Part shown: positions 1 to 12,911 of the stretch, one piece after another | How the letters are laid out: each line of letters begins with the position of its first letter | Position numbering within the stretch: position 1 is the first letter of the stretch | Assembly: GCF_000005505.3 (NCBI RefSeq) | Contig: NC_016134.3 | Coordinates: 8,972,624 to 9,036,623, forward strand | Length of the DNA stretch: 64,000 nucleotides | DNA from: Brachypodium distachyon | Lineage: Eukaryota > Streptophyta > Magnoliopsida > Poales > Poaceae | Direction: 5' to 3' | Position numbers and translations under genes: made by a program | The notes under the pieces: generated by a model | Databases searched by the model: none | What the model was told of the DNA's origin: nothing | Seen by the model: only the letters and a program-made list of their open reading frames with translations

Positions 1-365
1 ACTTCAGAAGTGATTTCTGCCATTCCGTGAGACATCCGATGGGCACAAAGCAGTGAATCGAAAGCAAAATTCATGAACTTATCTACCTATTTGAGTAAAA
101 AATAAATGCCATGTTCCTTAATTAGAAGCAGGGAGTCAACTCACAGAGTAAACAAACAAGAAGTCAGAAATACATGTCTTCTGAATCAAGTATAAGCAAG
201 GTTGACCTGACCATTCTCTTGTATAATTTGAAACACAAAGCAAGAGCAAAAGGAAAGCCAATTTAGGTCTGAGGACAGCCTCAATGATCAAAAATAGGAT
301 CATTAAGATTCTCTAAACCATACCCACCACGTCACATGACCCCGCAAGAGCCTTCTTGTCCTGCC

Positions 366-372
366 TATAAAA
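366..372 (+). promoter_or_regulatory. TATA box of the MYB gene
   Basis: A TATAAAA heptamer lies about 190 bases before the MYB start codon at 564. It is the only good TATA match in the near upstream region, and a 5' UTR of roughly 160 bases would follow. Placement is by eye. Confidence 0.5.
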
Positions 373-563
373 TGAGGAGCCAGAACCACCAAACCAGTGA
401 ACAGCTAAGAAAAACAAAGTGCCTAGTAAGCAACCTTCTTCCCATCAGGCTGGAGTTCATCAAGGATCTGAACCTAAAACTGGAGCCCACGAGTACGCAG
501 AGAAGGGAGAGCAACAAGGCTGGCTCCCAGCCCATCCAAGGCCGAAGCGAGCAACGCTAGAGG

Positions 564-1498
564 ATGGTGACGGTGCGGGATGAGATGCGCAAGGGGCCAT
601 GGACAGAGCAGGAGGACCTGCAACTGGTACGCACTGTCCGCCTGTTCGGTGATCGCCGTTGGGATTTCGTTGCCAAAGTCTCAGGTTTGAGGGGTGGGAG
701 ACCTGCAAATTAGGTAGCCAATTTTGCAAGCCCTTGGCACAAAGATGCAAACAGCATGCAGTCCCATTTTTCTCTAACCAGTTCTGTCTTCATATGTCAC
801 CTTATCTATGGTCGTGTAGGCCTTAAGACAGGACAGGCAAAAGCTGCCACCTGCGGTGGGTCAACTATCTCCACCCTGGCCTCAAGCATGGGCGCATGTC
901 GCCACAAGAGGAACATCTTATTATTGAGCTCCATGCTCGATGGGTTAACAGGTTTGATATCTCCAGAACAAGACTTGGACGAAGACTTTCTTCTCAGCTA
1001 TTAGAGGTGAAACTTGCTAACCATCTATCTCTTTATAGGTGGTCTAGGATAGCAGGGAGGCTGCCAGGGCGCACAGACAATGAGATCAAGAACTACTGGA
1101 GGACACACATGAGGAAGAAAGCACAGGAGAGGAAGACAGGCATGTCACCATCCTCCTGCTCATCGTTTACATACCAATCCGGCCTCATTCAGACTGCACC
1201 AATCACCGGGAAGGAGGAAGGCAACTCTAGTAATGGCAGTACCTGCATCTCAAGTGTACTTAAGAGCAACCAGAGTGTCATGGATGGGTATTCCATGGAT
1301 CAGATATGGAGGGAGATCGTGGCACCTGCCATGCTGCCCATTGATGATAAAGCATGCAGCAATTTCCCATGTCCTCTGCTGCCATCTCCTATGCGAGATT
1401 GGCACTACCCTGAGGTAGTCTGGAAGATAGACGATGATGATATGAAGATGTTGGCTCCAGAATTTGGTTATGTTACAGGAGGAGGCTCCTGCTATTGA
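564..1498 (+). CDS. R2R3-MYB transcription factor (MYB59/MYBAS-like), exon 2 damaged by 2 bp
   Basis: DNA-binding transcription factor of the R2R3-MYB family. Three exons are read: 564-684, 820-951 and 1039-1498, with GT donors at 685 and 952 and AG acceptors ending at 819 and 1038. Exon 1 opens with [18 protein letters not shown], the signature of the grass MYBAS1/2 and Arabidopsis MYB48/59 group. Exon 3 carries the end of the second repeat ([20 protein letters not shown]) and a Ser/Thr-rich tail. With the usual acceptor, exon 2 has two extra bases (AAGAC where relatives have AAC), so the frame is lost and a stop appears near 1002. An AG eight bases downstream (exon start 828) restores the frame and replaces the Gly-Leu-Asn before RTGKSC with one Asp. 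Other oddities are SCHLRW for SCRLRW and ARWVNR for ARWGNR. It is either a pseudogene or a gene kept open by altered splicing. Confidence 0.8.
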
Positions 1499-1929
1499 AG
1501 GCTGAAGCCAGCAGGATGGAGGTCAGGTTACTAAGATACAAATATATGCTCAACAGAGTTACCAGTAGATATATAGCTATGTTTGCGTATACATATATGA
1601 TTGAAAGAATTGTAGCTATGTTTGCATTCCTATGGACGGTGGTCTTAATATTTACATATCTATTGTAAAGATGTAGATTTTCAGGTATACTCGTGATGTG
1701 TGTGCCTATGAAGTGTGTAAAATAGCTTATGTTGCTTGCCCTTGGTAGTTTTGACTATGGAATACAAGGTCAATTTATTATGCATGATACAGCCACCCAT
1801 CTGACCATCTCCAGTGAAATCTTTATCTTTACTCTTGTAAAGATCCGAGTTGGTGGTCGTCCATTCACTCGGCCAGTAATATCCACCTTTCTATGTAGTA
1901 GATATATGTATCCCGATCTTTTGATTATA

Positions 1930-2166
1930 CTCCCTCCCTTCTATAATATAAGGCGTCCACACATTTCGAGGTCCATCTTTGACCATGAGCTAGACTAACA
2001 AAATGTGAATTATGTGTTATAAAAATTATACCACTAGATTCATATTTGAAAGAAGTTTCCAACGGTATAATTTTTATAAGACATAATTCACATTTTGTTG
2101 GTCTAATTGATAGTCAAATCAAAATTTTGAAATGCGTGCGTGCCTTATATTATGGAATGGGGGGAG
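1930..2166. mobile_element. Stowaway MITE
   Basis: The ends CTCCCTCCC and GGGGGGAG are inverted and are flanked by TA at 1928-1929 and 2167-2168, as in Stowaway (Tc1/mariner-type) elements. The inner arms are also complementary: an AACAAAATGTGAATTATG block near 2000 and its reverse complement near 2075-2098. The whole element can therefore fold back. Confidence 0.85.
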
Positions 2167-2348
2167 TAGTTGATTGGATTGACATATATTTTGAGGAAAA
2201 TCGTTACTTAGCACAAAATTGGGAATTTTGCGGGCACACCCATTTAAACAACTCATGCAATATATATTTTTAAATTTTCTAGCAACTCACGTGTATTTAT
2301 CTAGTTTTGGTGAAAGTATCAGTTTGAGAGAGATGTACATTGTATTTT

Positions 2349-2551
2349 CTCTATTCCAAAACACAACTCATATAGATTTGTGCACTTGGACCAAGGCAGC
2401 TCTCATTTCTAGTGTCTGACTACTCATATTGGATTAATAGTAAATGGATGTGAGTGGTTATTGGCCGGGTGCGGGTTTCAAGAGAAAAATAAGATGTGTT
2501 TTGGAACAAATGAGAAAAATCTATATGATTTGTGTTTTGGAATGGAGGGAG
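2349..2551. mobile_element. Degenerate Stowaway-like MITE
   Basis: The right end reads CTATATGATTTGTGTTTTGG then AATGGAGGGAG followed by TA. The left end, starting CTCTATTCCAAAACACAA, is its imperfect reverse complement. The left terminus has lost the usual CTCCCTC sequence, so this is an old copy. Confidence 0.6.
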
Positions 2552-2553
2552 TA

Positions 2554-5038
2554 CACCGTTACGTTATAGGAATTGTAATCTCATCCCCATGTTCTCATAG
2601 GACTGAAAACAATACTAATTCTGAAGCTAAAGATAGGGCCTCAAGACTATGATCATCAGACTGAAGGCATATACTCCAGCATGTAACACGGAAATTCAAA
2701 AACAAAAATTTTGGAGTTCCAAAAACTTCTGATTTTTTTTTCCACACATACATATAGATTGTTGCCACACCATTGTAAAATCTCATGAAGAAATATTACT
2801 ATGTGTAGAGTGTAGACTACACAAAAAATAGAAATGTTTGCTATTATAGTGGATGCACTATTCACTATTATAGGTTCATGTTTTTGTCTTTTTTGTGTAG
2901 CAGAAATGTGAACATATTTACGAAAAATTGCAGGTACATACAAAATATATACCTGTACGTCTAGAAAAAATTCAATGTTTTCCGACACTCAAAGTATGAT
3001 TTTCGAAAAATTAAAATGCGCCAAACCAAAATGGGAAGTTTACGCGGAACCCAGTTTACATTTCAGATGCATGACATCAGTAAAAAGGCTATTCAGAGAG
3101 GATTATTAATTTATTATCATATCTGAAGGAGCAAAAAGGAAAAGGGGGGAAATGGATTATTTCAACAAAACTGTCTATGGGCAAAAGACCCGGAACTGAT
3201 TCTTCAAACCGAACATGATATTGTCCAATACTCTCATTTTCTCCCTCAAATTGAGTTTGCAGCCAATAAAACAGCTTTTGGAACTTTAAACTGAGAACAA
3301 AGTATTCCTCTGACAAACACACAGCCCATGAAATAAAACATTTTAGTATATGCAATTATAATATATTAAAATTATTTTAGTAATTACAATATAGTATATT
3401 ATGGAATGCAGCAGGAGTTCAAGTAAAGCAGATACAGTCGTATACATGTTATACAAAAGCTAAAGTGTACCAATCTGTTTGTTCTTTAGGTTACAGTCCA
3501 ATAGAGATGTTGGTAGTGGTACATACACAAGAAGCTAGTCTACGAATAAGTTCTCAAACAGGTCAGAAACAGCACCGCCAGCATGGACATCCACTGACCC
3601 CTCGACAGTTACATGAAAACAGATTAACACATGAATATAAATGTATAGTGCTTAGTCTGAAGGAACAGTTGAAGGAAGTAATGCAAATCAACAAAGAATT
3701 AAAAGCCAGCAGTTTCAACCGGTGGAGCAAATTGTAGTCTGCAGAGTAGTAGACAACTGGCATGGTATTATACTGAGTTCATCGATCTCCCGATCACAAA
3801 GAAAGTAATGAGCTTCCTCACTCTATGTGATGCATTTAAGATTTACAACAATAATTAAGAGACAGAGAATACAAAGTAAAAACAGGTTAGGCGGGAGAGT
3901 GGCGATTGGCTCATGGGCCATGGGCTGGGTTACCAACTGATTGGTGGGGTTCTAACTTAACCTGTTAACCCCTTGGGTTGGATAAGAGCTACTCTGATGT
4001 TCGGAGCTTACTGCTTTATACCCATAAGGCCCTGCTTGGTTTGTTATATCTTTTCCTGGGATACCAGCCTCTCCCACAAAATATACAACAATCCAAGCAG
4101 CGCCTAAGTATAGAACATTTGATTCATGATGAAAGCAAGTTACCGAAACTAAGAATTAAGTACTTGGCTTAAGAATCAACAATGGCATAGCCCAGAAGGT
4201 CATTAACTGTCCAACTATTAGCAGACAATAATAAAGTAAATAGAAATACCAGACATCTGATCTGATACAACACAGTGCCATCAAAATAGTAAGAAACTCT
4301 CACGTTTTGAATCACTCATCTTGGAGGGATTGAATTTGCCGGTCATCATGTCTCAAAGCCTTCACCTCCAGTTGGTAACACCAACATTTAACACATCAAT
4401 AATAGAGCTTTTTTACTTGCAGGCCTGAGTGATTCCAAATAGCAGCAGTATTAACATTAACAGTTACAAAGTTAGCGGCGGTATTTATGTTATTGATGTT
4501 GTTGCTTAACAATCACCTCTTAGAAAAACATACTATTACATAATTCTTTCCAAATAAGTGCTGAAAGTGTATTTGTGTATTCAGTTCAAGTACTTTGCAC
4601 TCTGCCGTAGAATATTTAAACTTCACTAGTAGCAAGTTTACTATAAGCTGGAAGAATGTTGGAAAGTTGAAGAAATGCCGATCTTAGTGTAGTTTAAAAA
4701 ATCCAATTTGTACTAAAAACCTGACACCTGCTTATACATATCGTCTAACTGAAGAAGAGTAGTTTTTTAAGGAAAAGTAATCACATAGTTAGTCACGTTT
4801 TTAAGGAAAGTGATGGATTAAGATGACGTACCTGTAGTATTAGAGAGCTTGCAAGGTCAAAGTTTGGCTTCTGAGATGAAGAGAAACAATCTTATATTTT
4901 CTAATAGTTCCTTTCTCCTTTTGACGGAACTTTTTCTTTGCAATTCTGAGCTTCCTGCTCGAAGCATAAAAGAAAATATTAGACAGAAAATGCAAGACAA
5001 AATGTGTTGGAATGTAGAGTTTTATGGAGGAAGATTAG
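2554..5038. other. Gene-free spacer between MYB and NLR1
   Basis: AT-rich sequence with only short unconvincing reading frames; the longest, a plus-strand frame at 3465-3737, shows no recognisable domain. No repeat with clear ends was seen. The last few hundred bases are probably the 3' UTR and flank of NLR1. Confidence 0.5.
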
Positions 5039-8000
5039 TTACTTCATCTTCTTAGTTTCCTTCTGCTTTTCTTGTTTTATAACTGTTTCTTCTTCTTCTT
5101 CTTCATTTTCTATGATATCTTGTTCCTTTTCACTCTCTACCATATCTTCCTCCTTTGCAGTTTCTATTATCCCATCTTCCCGGACTCTGCTTATTACAAG
5201 ATTTGCCCCACGGCTGCGGCCCCTGTATATTGCCCTCCTAATAGCATCCTTTGCATCCTCCACTACCCGAAGATTGGCATTGAAACAGATTATTTCAATA
5301 CTTAAATGCTCCAAGGAAGACAGGTTCTCCAACCCAAAATCGAAACCATGAAATACATCTTTGGTATGTGATGCTTGAAATGAAAGATTAAGCCTTTTGA
5401 GGTTTAGCATAGCTCCGGGTCCAAAAATCCTCCCTACAGCATTACTCAAAAAGTGGAAGCATGTTAGATTTCTGAATCCATCATTGAAGTTGCCTTCTGG
5501 GACATGCTTCGATGTCAGGGAGAGAACAAGAAGATTTTGCAATCGCCCAAGGATGTCAATGATCTCCTGTGATAGCTTGTAGACCTCAATGCATAAAGAG
5601 GAAAGTCTCTCAAGTGAGCAAATCCATCCTGGCAATGAAAGGAATGTGCTATGCCTTATCTCAAGCTTTTTGAGGCTTGGAGGGGCTTGTCCAGCATCCA
5701 AATCATCCAAGACATGTAAGGAGCAGCAAGTCAAAATAGATAGACTCTTGATGTTTTGCCTGCTTAGTGAACCTAGATAACTGAGAAGTGCGTCATCGTA
5801 ACTATCATCCCATGACCATATGACAATTCTAAGAACCCTCAAGTCAGTCAGCTCGCACAGCTCTTTCAGCAACTCTGGGTTACTGATATTCATGTCTCCT
5901 AGCTCTTCCAAAGCTTTCATTTTTCCAATTCCATGTGGTATTTTCGTGTGTCTATTAACACGTAGACATTTCAATTGCTTAGCATGAACAATACTCCCTG
6001 GCAATTCTTTCAGACTAGTTGCGTTTAAATCCAATATCTGCAGAAAGACTAGATAGCCGATATCTTTCGGTACGTCGGTGATACAATTACCTTCAATTAC
6101 CAGGTATCTCAAAAGATATAAACTCCCAATACCCTTGAGATGGTCACTTTGCAAAGAATCACAGCCCCCTACCTCCAAAACACGTAAATTTTCAAACTTT
6201 GAGAGGAATGGCATCAGCTTAGTACCACCACTTTCCTCAGAAAACAAATTAGCATCACCAGAGACAACAAGTGACCTCACACTGGACAATCGCACTTGTG
6301 TTGGCAAGTCTAAATTGTTTCCCTGGATGGCTAGCCGCCCAACCGTCTGTGGCAAAGGTCCGCCTTGCCGACCATTAAATATGGTGACAGAGCTTTCTTC
6401 AGTTGACAAAGAGACAATCAAGTCATGCCCCGTGTCGTTCACACGGCACGATAGAGCCTTGCCACCTGCATCAACCTCCACTGCTTCAATCAACTTTCTC
6501 TCCATCAGCTCACTGAGGTACTCCTCTCCTAGTTGCTGCACAGTCGTTCCAGCATGTTCAGGAATGAAACCCTCAGCAATCCAACCCCATATCAAGCGGT
6601 CCACAATGATCTCATAACCCTTCTGAAACATGCTTAAATACAACAAACAAGATTTCAGATGGCGAGGTACACCAGTGTAAGAGAGATATCTGCTTCTGGT
6701 ATCATATGAATCTGCTAAATTATTGGACTCAAGCACTGTATGCCAGTCTTCCTGTGTCTTGCCAGCTAGCAAATTGGCTGCCTTGATGATGGCTGATGGT
6801 ATACCATTGCATTTTTCTAAAATCTTTTCAGACATGTCTGCTAATTCAGGAGGACAGCTGTCTCCAGAACCAAACAATCTTCGGTAGAATAATTTTCTAG
6901 AGGAGTTTTTTTGAAGCGGTCTCAATCGATAAATTCCAGAAGAACGAGCAATGGAAACTTTGCAGGTTGTCATCAGAACTGCACTGCTGTTGCCATTTTC
7001 AATCAAAGCAGACTTGATAGTTTCCCATGCTTTAACATCCCACATATCTTCAACTACAATAAAGTACCTAATAGAATAACGCATCCGAATGTTAAAAAAC
7101 ATAATATATGATGATGTATAGTGCTACTCTATTCAAAATGCAGCGATTATTTTAAGGAGTTGAACGGAGAACCACAAAATCTTGCCAATGTAACCTCCAT
7201 CAACTGTCTTAATAATATAGAAAAGAATGATACGAGTAATAGTTAAGTTTTGCAATTAAGTGATGCACGGTTTAAGGGATAGGAGTTAGAAAGTGTCTGG
7301 AATGGAGCCTTATAAATCTGGAAGGAGGGGAGTAATACCTTTTATACATGAGGGCTTTCCTGATCTCGCCGATGGTTTCTTCCACATTGAACGATCCAAA
7401 ATCATCATGGTCTTGTGGACTAATCTGACAGAGCATTGTCCACAAAACATTTTTGATGTCAGGCTTGGGAGAAACCGTGACCCAAGCTGTACACTTGAAT
7501 TGCTGGTTAAGTCTTTGGTACACCAGGTTCGCAAGAGTGGTCTTGCCCACGCCTGCACGCCCAAGAATCGAAGCGACCTTGAGTCGCCCCTGCTCCTTCT
7601 CCTCCGTGAGGATCTTGACCAGATCCTCCACTCGGGCATCAAGGTCAACGAGCTCGCCCGCCGGGTCAACAAGCTCGCCGGCAGCCCTCGGAGCAGCAAT
7701 GTTGGGCCTGTCAGGTCGCCCGCCCAATTCCATGATAGGCTGCCTGAAGCTCCCGATGTCGGTGGCGAACCGGGCAGAAGCCTTGGTAATCGCCACCTTG
7801 GAGCTGAACTTGCCGAAGATTTCGCTGGGGTCGGCCGCCGGCGGATCGGCGGCCCTCAACCGGCGAGCCAGGAACCTGTCGACGGCGTGCTCGATGTCGT
7901 AGCTGAGGTCCCTCGCTTGCCTGGCCCAGCCCTTGATTTGCGAGCTGAGCTGATCCGCCGGCACGTCTTCCAGGTCGCTGAGGGCCAGCTGAATCCTGGT

Positions 8001-8114
8001 CAGTTCCTCCTTGAGAAAAAGCACCTCTTTCCTCACGCTCTTCCGCAGCTTGTCGCCGAGCAGCTCCTCCAGCTTGGGGAGCAGGCTGCCGATGGCCCCC
8101 GTCGCCGGATCCAT
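5039..8114 (-). CDS. CC-NBS-LRR immune receptor NLR1, with eroded NB-ARC motifs
   Basis: Intracellular NLR receptor. Two exons (8114-7339 and 7067-5039) joined at a phase-2 intron (donor GT at 7338, acceptor AG at 7069-7068) give about 934 residues. The start at 8114 is chosen because MDPATGAIGSLLPKLEELL is the usual Rx-type N terminus; an upstream in-frame ATG lacks family similarity. Coiled-coil residues 1-130 include YDIEHAVDRF (EDVID region). The P-loop GRAGVGKTT is at 185-193. Kinase-2 reads YFIVVEDMWD (Glu for the first Asp), RNBS-B ends TTCK instead of TTTR, GLPL is GIPSAI, and the MHD motif is replaced by VND followed by TGHDLI. LRRs follow, then a Glu/Lys-rich tail encoded by a GAA repeat. 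It lies head-to-head with NLR2 and shares its intron position. It may be a degenerate or sensor-type receptor. Confidence 0.85.
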
Positions 8115-9523
8115 ATCGATGCTCTCTGGTTCTTGGTCGATCCCCTTTCGGTTGTTTCGAAGGTAGGGAGTGCGACAGTGTTTCTTCTGCTGGACCTCAG
8201 GACCTGTGGGGCGGAGCGCTGCCGCTGAGGTCGGGAAGTGCGGCTGAAACGCACGACGGGTCGTCGGGTCGGGCAGCAACGGGCCCAAGCCCGGCGGGCT
8301 TTCAGACTTTCGAAAAAAACCCAGCCCATTGGCCATCTATAGTTACATCAGGTGATCAAACCTTAGATCTCCAAATCCATTCAGCACCGTACGCTTCCTT
8401 GCAGCAGATACCGTATATGCTATCGAACTGGCATATAACCGTCTTGCACGGAACGGTACACTTTTCAGCTTTGGAATGAAGCTGAACTAGCTTGGTAGTG
8501 TGGCCGTGTGGGGAATAAACCATTTATGCTGTACTGACAATGTGATTGCTGAAATGCCGTCTCACGCACTATTTACTAGGATCTTGTGTGATGGATGCAA
8601 ATTGGGTTAACCAGGACATTGCCAACGAATCTGAGTTATATAATGATCTGAATGTCTATTGGTAATTTAGCGTGGTAATTCTTTTTGCCGAATGCTCTAG
8701 ACCTTGAGCTGGAGGCAACACTAAGAATATTCAGTCATCCAGAATGGTTCTGTCCAAAAGGTTTTGTCTATTACATACATGAATTACGTGATTTGCATTT
8801 GCAGTAGTCATAACAAATTCAGTAATTTCAGTTGACCTTTACAGCTTATATACAAAATGGTTCTACCGAGACAACTATGATCAATTTTCAAGTTGCATGA
8901 ACGGCTTCAAGAATCCCATGGTTATCATGCATCGAAGGCAGACACAAGTGCAAAGGTAGACAAGTAAACAGAATGGGTTCTGAAGTGCATTGGATTACAT
9001 TAGTGTACATTCTCGCAAAAAAACATTAGTGTACAGAAGAGCAAGGGAAAAGGAAACCATGGCACAATCGTTGAGTTCGGCGGCATGATGCCCGCGACCA
9101 TCTTTCAAAGTGGTCATGACGACCATCGTGCGTCTGTCACGAGCCCGTTAAAAAATGCCGTGGCAGCGCACGGGCAAATTGCTAGTAGTAGCAAAAAAAC
9201 GGTCCAGAATAGATACCGAAAAGAAAAACTGACCTGAAAAAAGTTTTCGGGGATCCGATCTCCCGGACCAGAAATGCCAATATCCGCGGATATGAGATCG
9301 GGTGGAAGGGGAACTGCTGAAAATAACGGCCAAAGGTCGTTTTCCATCTTCTTCTTCTTACTCTCCTCGTCCCGCGCGGGCTTCTTCCCCAACTCCGGCG
9401 GGAGCTCCCCCTGCGCCTCCCGGAGCCTTCTCTTCGTCTCAAGGAGACGCGCCCGACCTCCGCCTGTCTCGCGACACGGTCGCCGTCCCTGCTCCCGACC
9501 ATGACCCCCGCGCCCGATTCTCT
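8115..9523. other. Upstream region of NLR1; no gene seen
   Basis: The stretch next to the NLR1 start is GC-rich and likely promoter and 5' UTR. The rest is AT-rich without a convincing gene. A small minus-strand frame at 9114-9392 has no recognisable domain. The stretch ends at the target-site duplication of the LTR element. Confidence 0.4.
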
Positions 9524-9528
9524 CCTTG

Positions 9529-9848
9529 TGTGAGGATCCGATGGATTACTCACGAATTTCAGTGGCTAGCTCTAGAATTCGAATACTCAATTGACGAGAT
9601 ATATTGTTGTGGTCGTTGTTCCTCCCATCCTCCCTCACAGCAAGTTCATATTACAAGCAATCGGTCCAAGTCGTCCAAAACCTAGCCAAGGAAGAAACTA
9701 CACAGAAGCTAGCTTAAGTAGGAAATACAAGGTTCAGCGAACCCAACTTGGGCTTGCAAGCCTGGCGGGTAACCGGTGCGTGCGAGTGGGCCGCAACGAA
9801 GGCCCATCTTGCCTTGATGAAGCGTTGGGCTGGTCCAGGTCGTTGACA
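9529..9848 (-). repeat. 3' LTR (left copy)
   Basis: 320 bp, begins TGTGAGGATCCG and ends TTGACA on the plus strand. It is preceded by target duplication CCTTG and followed by the polypurine tract complement. Confidence 0.92.
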
Positions 9849-9859
9849 CCCCCTCCTCC
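9849..9859 (-). other. Polypurine tract of the chromovirus
   Basis: GGAGGAGGGGG on the minus strand directly abuts the 3' LTR, where plus-strand DNA synthesis is primed in this class of element. Confidence 0.8.
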
Positions 9860-9865
9860 ATAAGA

Positions 9866-12800
9866 AGCGGCTTGCCCCCAAGCCGGTGCCCAAGGAAACT
9901 TCTGACGGAGCGAATCCAGATCTTCCCAGGTGGCATCAGTCACAGCAGCATCACTCCAAAGAATAAGACCCTGAGGAACAGTCTTGGAACCTTGCTGGCG
10001 AACACGATGCTGCAACACACGCACAGGAATCTGGAAAGCAACAGTGTCAGCAGGAAGATGATCATGTACCTTGTACTTAGGAGAGACCAATCGCTTCAAC
10101 TGAGAGACGTGAAAGACATGATGAATACGATTGGAATCTGGCAATTTCAAACGATAAGCCACATTGCCAATCCTTTCCAGAACCTCATATGGGCCAAAGA
10201 AACGAAATGCCAGCTTGTGATGAGAACGATGAACCACTGAAGCTTGAACATAAGGTTGAAGCTTAAGAAAGACCTTGTCGCCCACCAGAAAACTGCGTTC
10301 AGTTCCGTGCTTGTCAGTATGAAGTTTCATACGTTGCTGGGCGCGCAACAAGTGTTGTCTGACAGAAGCAATAACAACTTGGTGCTGGTCTAACCATTGC
10401 TGCAAATCAGGAGGTTGAATAGCAGCACGGGCTGATAGACCAAAGTAACGAGGAGTATGACCATATAACACCTCAAAAGGAGACTTGTTCAAAGCTGAAT
10501 GCCAATTGGTGTTGTACCAAAATTCACACAGAGATAACCATTGAGACCACTTGGTAGGATGGGAACTGATGAAGCAACGCAGAAAGCATTCAATCTGCTG
10601 ATTAACCCTCCCAGTCTGACCATCAGTTTCAGGGTGAAGGCAGAACTCATCTTCAAATTAGAACCAGTGAGCTTCATTAATGTTTGCCATAAAGTGCTAG
10701 TGAAAATGGGATCTCTGTCAGAAATGATATGCTTAGGAAAGCCATGAAGTTTGTACACATGATCCAGAAAGACGTCAGCGACTTTCTGAATTGAAAGGAT
10801 GGCGCAAAGGTATAAAATGACCATATTTAGTGAACTTATCAATCACAACAAAGATGCAATCAAAGGAGCCAGATTTAGGTAAGCCACTAATGAAATCCAT
10901 AGATATCATTTCCCATGCTTGAGAAGGAACTGGAAGAGGAGATAATAAACCAGGGTATGGAACTCTCTCAGGTTTAGCTTGTTGACAAATAAGGCAAGAT
11001 TGAGTTTGATCCTTAATAAAATGCTTCATACCAGACCAGACAATATGCGTCTATATGTCACAGGAAATCCAGAATGGCCTCCAACAGGACTTGCATGAAA
11101 AGCTTGGAATATTTTCATATGGAGTGGCAAATGGTGACCCACCCATAAGCAACCTTTATACCTCAGCAACCCATTAATCAAAGTGTAATGTGGATGAGAA
11201 GTGGGATCCAAGGATAGTAGTTGCAACAGCGCCTGGGCTTTTGGATCAGCAACATAACTCTGAACAACTTCATCCAACCAAGCAGGCTGAAGATCAGACA
11301 AAGCTAGGACTTGCATATTTGCATGTGGCCGGCGAGATAAAGCATCAGCGGCATTGTTAGTAATACCTTTCTTGTACACTATTTTATAGGTCAAACCCAT
11401 CATCTTAGTCAAGGCCTTCCGTTGCCATTCAGTGTGCAGCTTTTGATCATCCAAATGAGACAAACTCTTTTGAGTAGTACGAATAATGAATTCCTTGACT
11501 TGAGATAGGATCTCCATTGTTCAACAGCTAGTAATATAGCTAAGTATTCCTTCTCATAAACAGACAATGACTGATTTCTAGGACCCAAAGCCTTACTGAC
11601 ATATGCCAAAGGATGGCCATCCTGCATTAACACAGCTCTAATGCCTATATTGCAAGCATCAGTTTCTATGACAAAAGTCTTGCTAAAGTCGGGTAAGGCC
11701 AGAACAGGAGCAGATATGAGAGCTTGCTTAAGAACTTGAAAAGCTTCATCATGAACAACTGTCCAGAGGAAACTGGCACCCTTCTTGAGAAGCTGAGTCA
11801 AGGGCTTACTTATAATGCCATAGTGCTTGATGAATTTCCTGTAATACCTTGTAATGCCCAAAAATCCCCTAACTTCTTTGACATTAACCGGTGTACGCCA
11901 CTTCTGAATAGTGACAATCTTGCTGCTGTCCGTAGACACACTAGCAGCACTGATAACATGGCCCAAATAAGCAATTTGTGGCTGTGCAAAAGCACATTTG
12001 CCTTCCACTGATGTTCATGTAAAATCTGGAGGACTTGGTGAACACGGTGAATATGCTCAGGGAAAGTCTTGCTATAGATTAAAATATCATCAAAGAACAC
12101 TAGAGCAAACTTCCTAAGAACAGATGCCAAGGAACTATTCATTGCTCCCTGAAATGTACCAGGAGCACCAGTGAGACCAAAAGTCATCACAATGAATTCA
12201 AAATGGCCATTATGGGTCTGGAATGCTGTCTTATATTCTTCTCCAGGAGCCAATCTAATCTGATGATATCCAGCCTTAAGATCCAATTTAGAAAACCAAG
12301 CAGCTCCAGCAAACTCATCCAAGAGTTCATCAATGACAGGTAAAGGAAGTTTGCCCTTAATAGTGAGAGCATTCAAGTGTCTATAATCAACCACCATCCT
12401 CCAAGTGTGATCCTTCTTTTGAACAAGTAAAACTGGAGAGGAGAATGCACTATTACTGTGCTGGAGCATACCACTCTTCATCAAGGAAGAGACCTGAGAT
12501 TCCAGTTCATCCTTCAGATGGGGAGCTATACGATAGGGGCGAATGAGGACTGGTCTAGCACCTGGAACCAAGGGAATAGTGTGATCATAGCATCTTCTAG
12601 GTGGAAGTCCTACAGGATCAGCAAAGACAGAAGCAAATTTATCCAACAAGGATTGTATCTCAGGTGGGATTGGAGGAGTGTCAACAGGAATAATAGCAGA
12701 TAAAGAGACTACACTGATAGCATACTCATCAGGCAGTGGACCCTATAAAGTAACTAGTGCACCCTTCCTATGAAAAGACATCCAACGTTGAGCCCAGTCA

Positions 12801-12911
12801 ACCTACATGGGACTGTGAGCAGCCAACCAATCGAGACCCAAGATACCGTCATAAGAACCTAGAGGCAACAATCTGAAATCAGTAGAAAAAGTGTTATCAC
12901 AAGGCCAAGAG
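9866..12911 (-). pseudogene. Chromovirus pol (protease end, RT, RNase H, integrase, chromodomain-like end)
   Basis: Reading down the minus strand: the protease C-terminal part with LGSYDGILGLDWL (about 12880-12800, with in-frame stops near 12807 and 12746). Reverse transcriptase follows at 12649-12000, with the FFDDILIYS active-site block. RNase H is at about 11720-11400 (ETDACNIGIRAVL, YEKEYLAI). Integrase lies at about 11100-10480, with a Cys pair (CLICQQAK) and the Asp-bearing blocks ISMDFISGLP and IISDRDPIF. The C-terminal module FHVSQLK...TWEDLDSLRQKFP...PAWGQA is chromodomain-like. Frames break near 12010, 11510, 11030, 10770 and 10490, and the third catalytic residue block of the integrase is degraded. 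No full-length polyprotein can be made. Confidence 0.88.

Noticed and set aside
336..560. 74-residue frame before the MYB start
   Set aside because: Overlaps the TATA box and the presumed 5' UTR of the MYB gene.
7293..8228. 311-residue plus-strand frame
   Set aside because: Antisense shadow of the GC-rich first exon of NLR1; no domain and no splice or promoter context.
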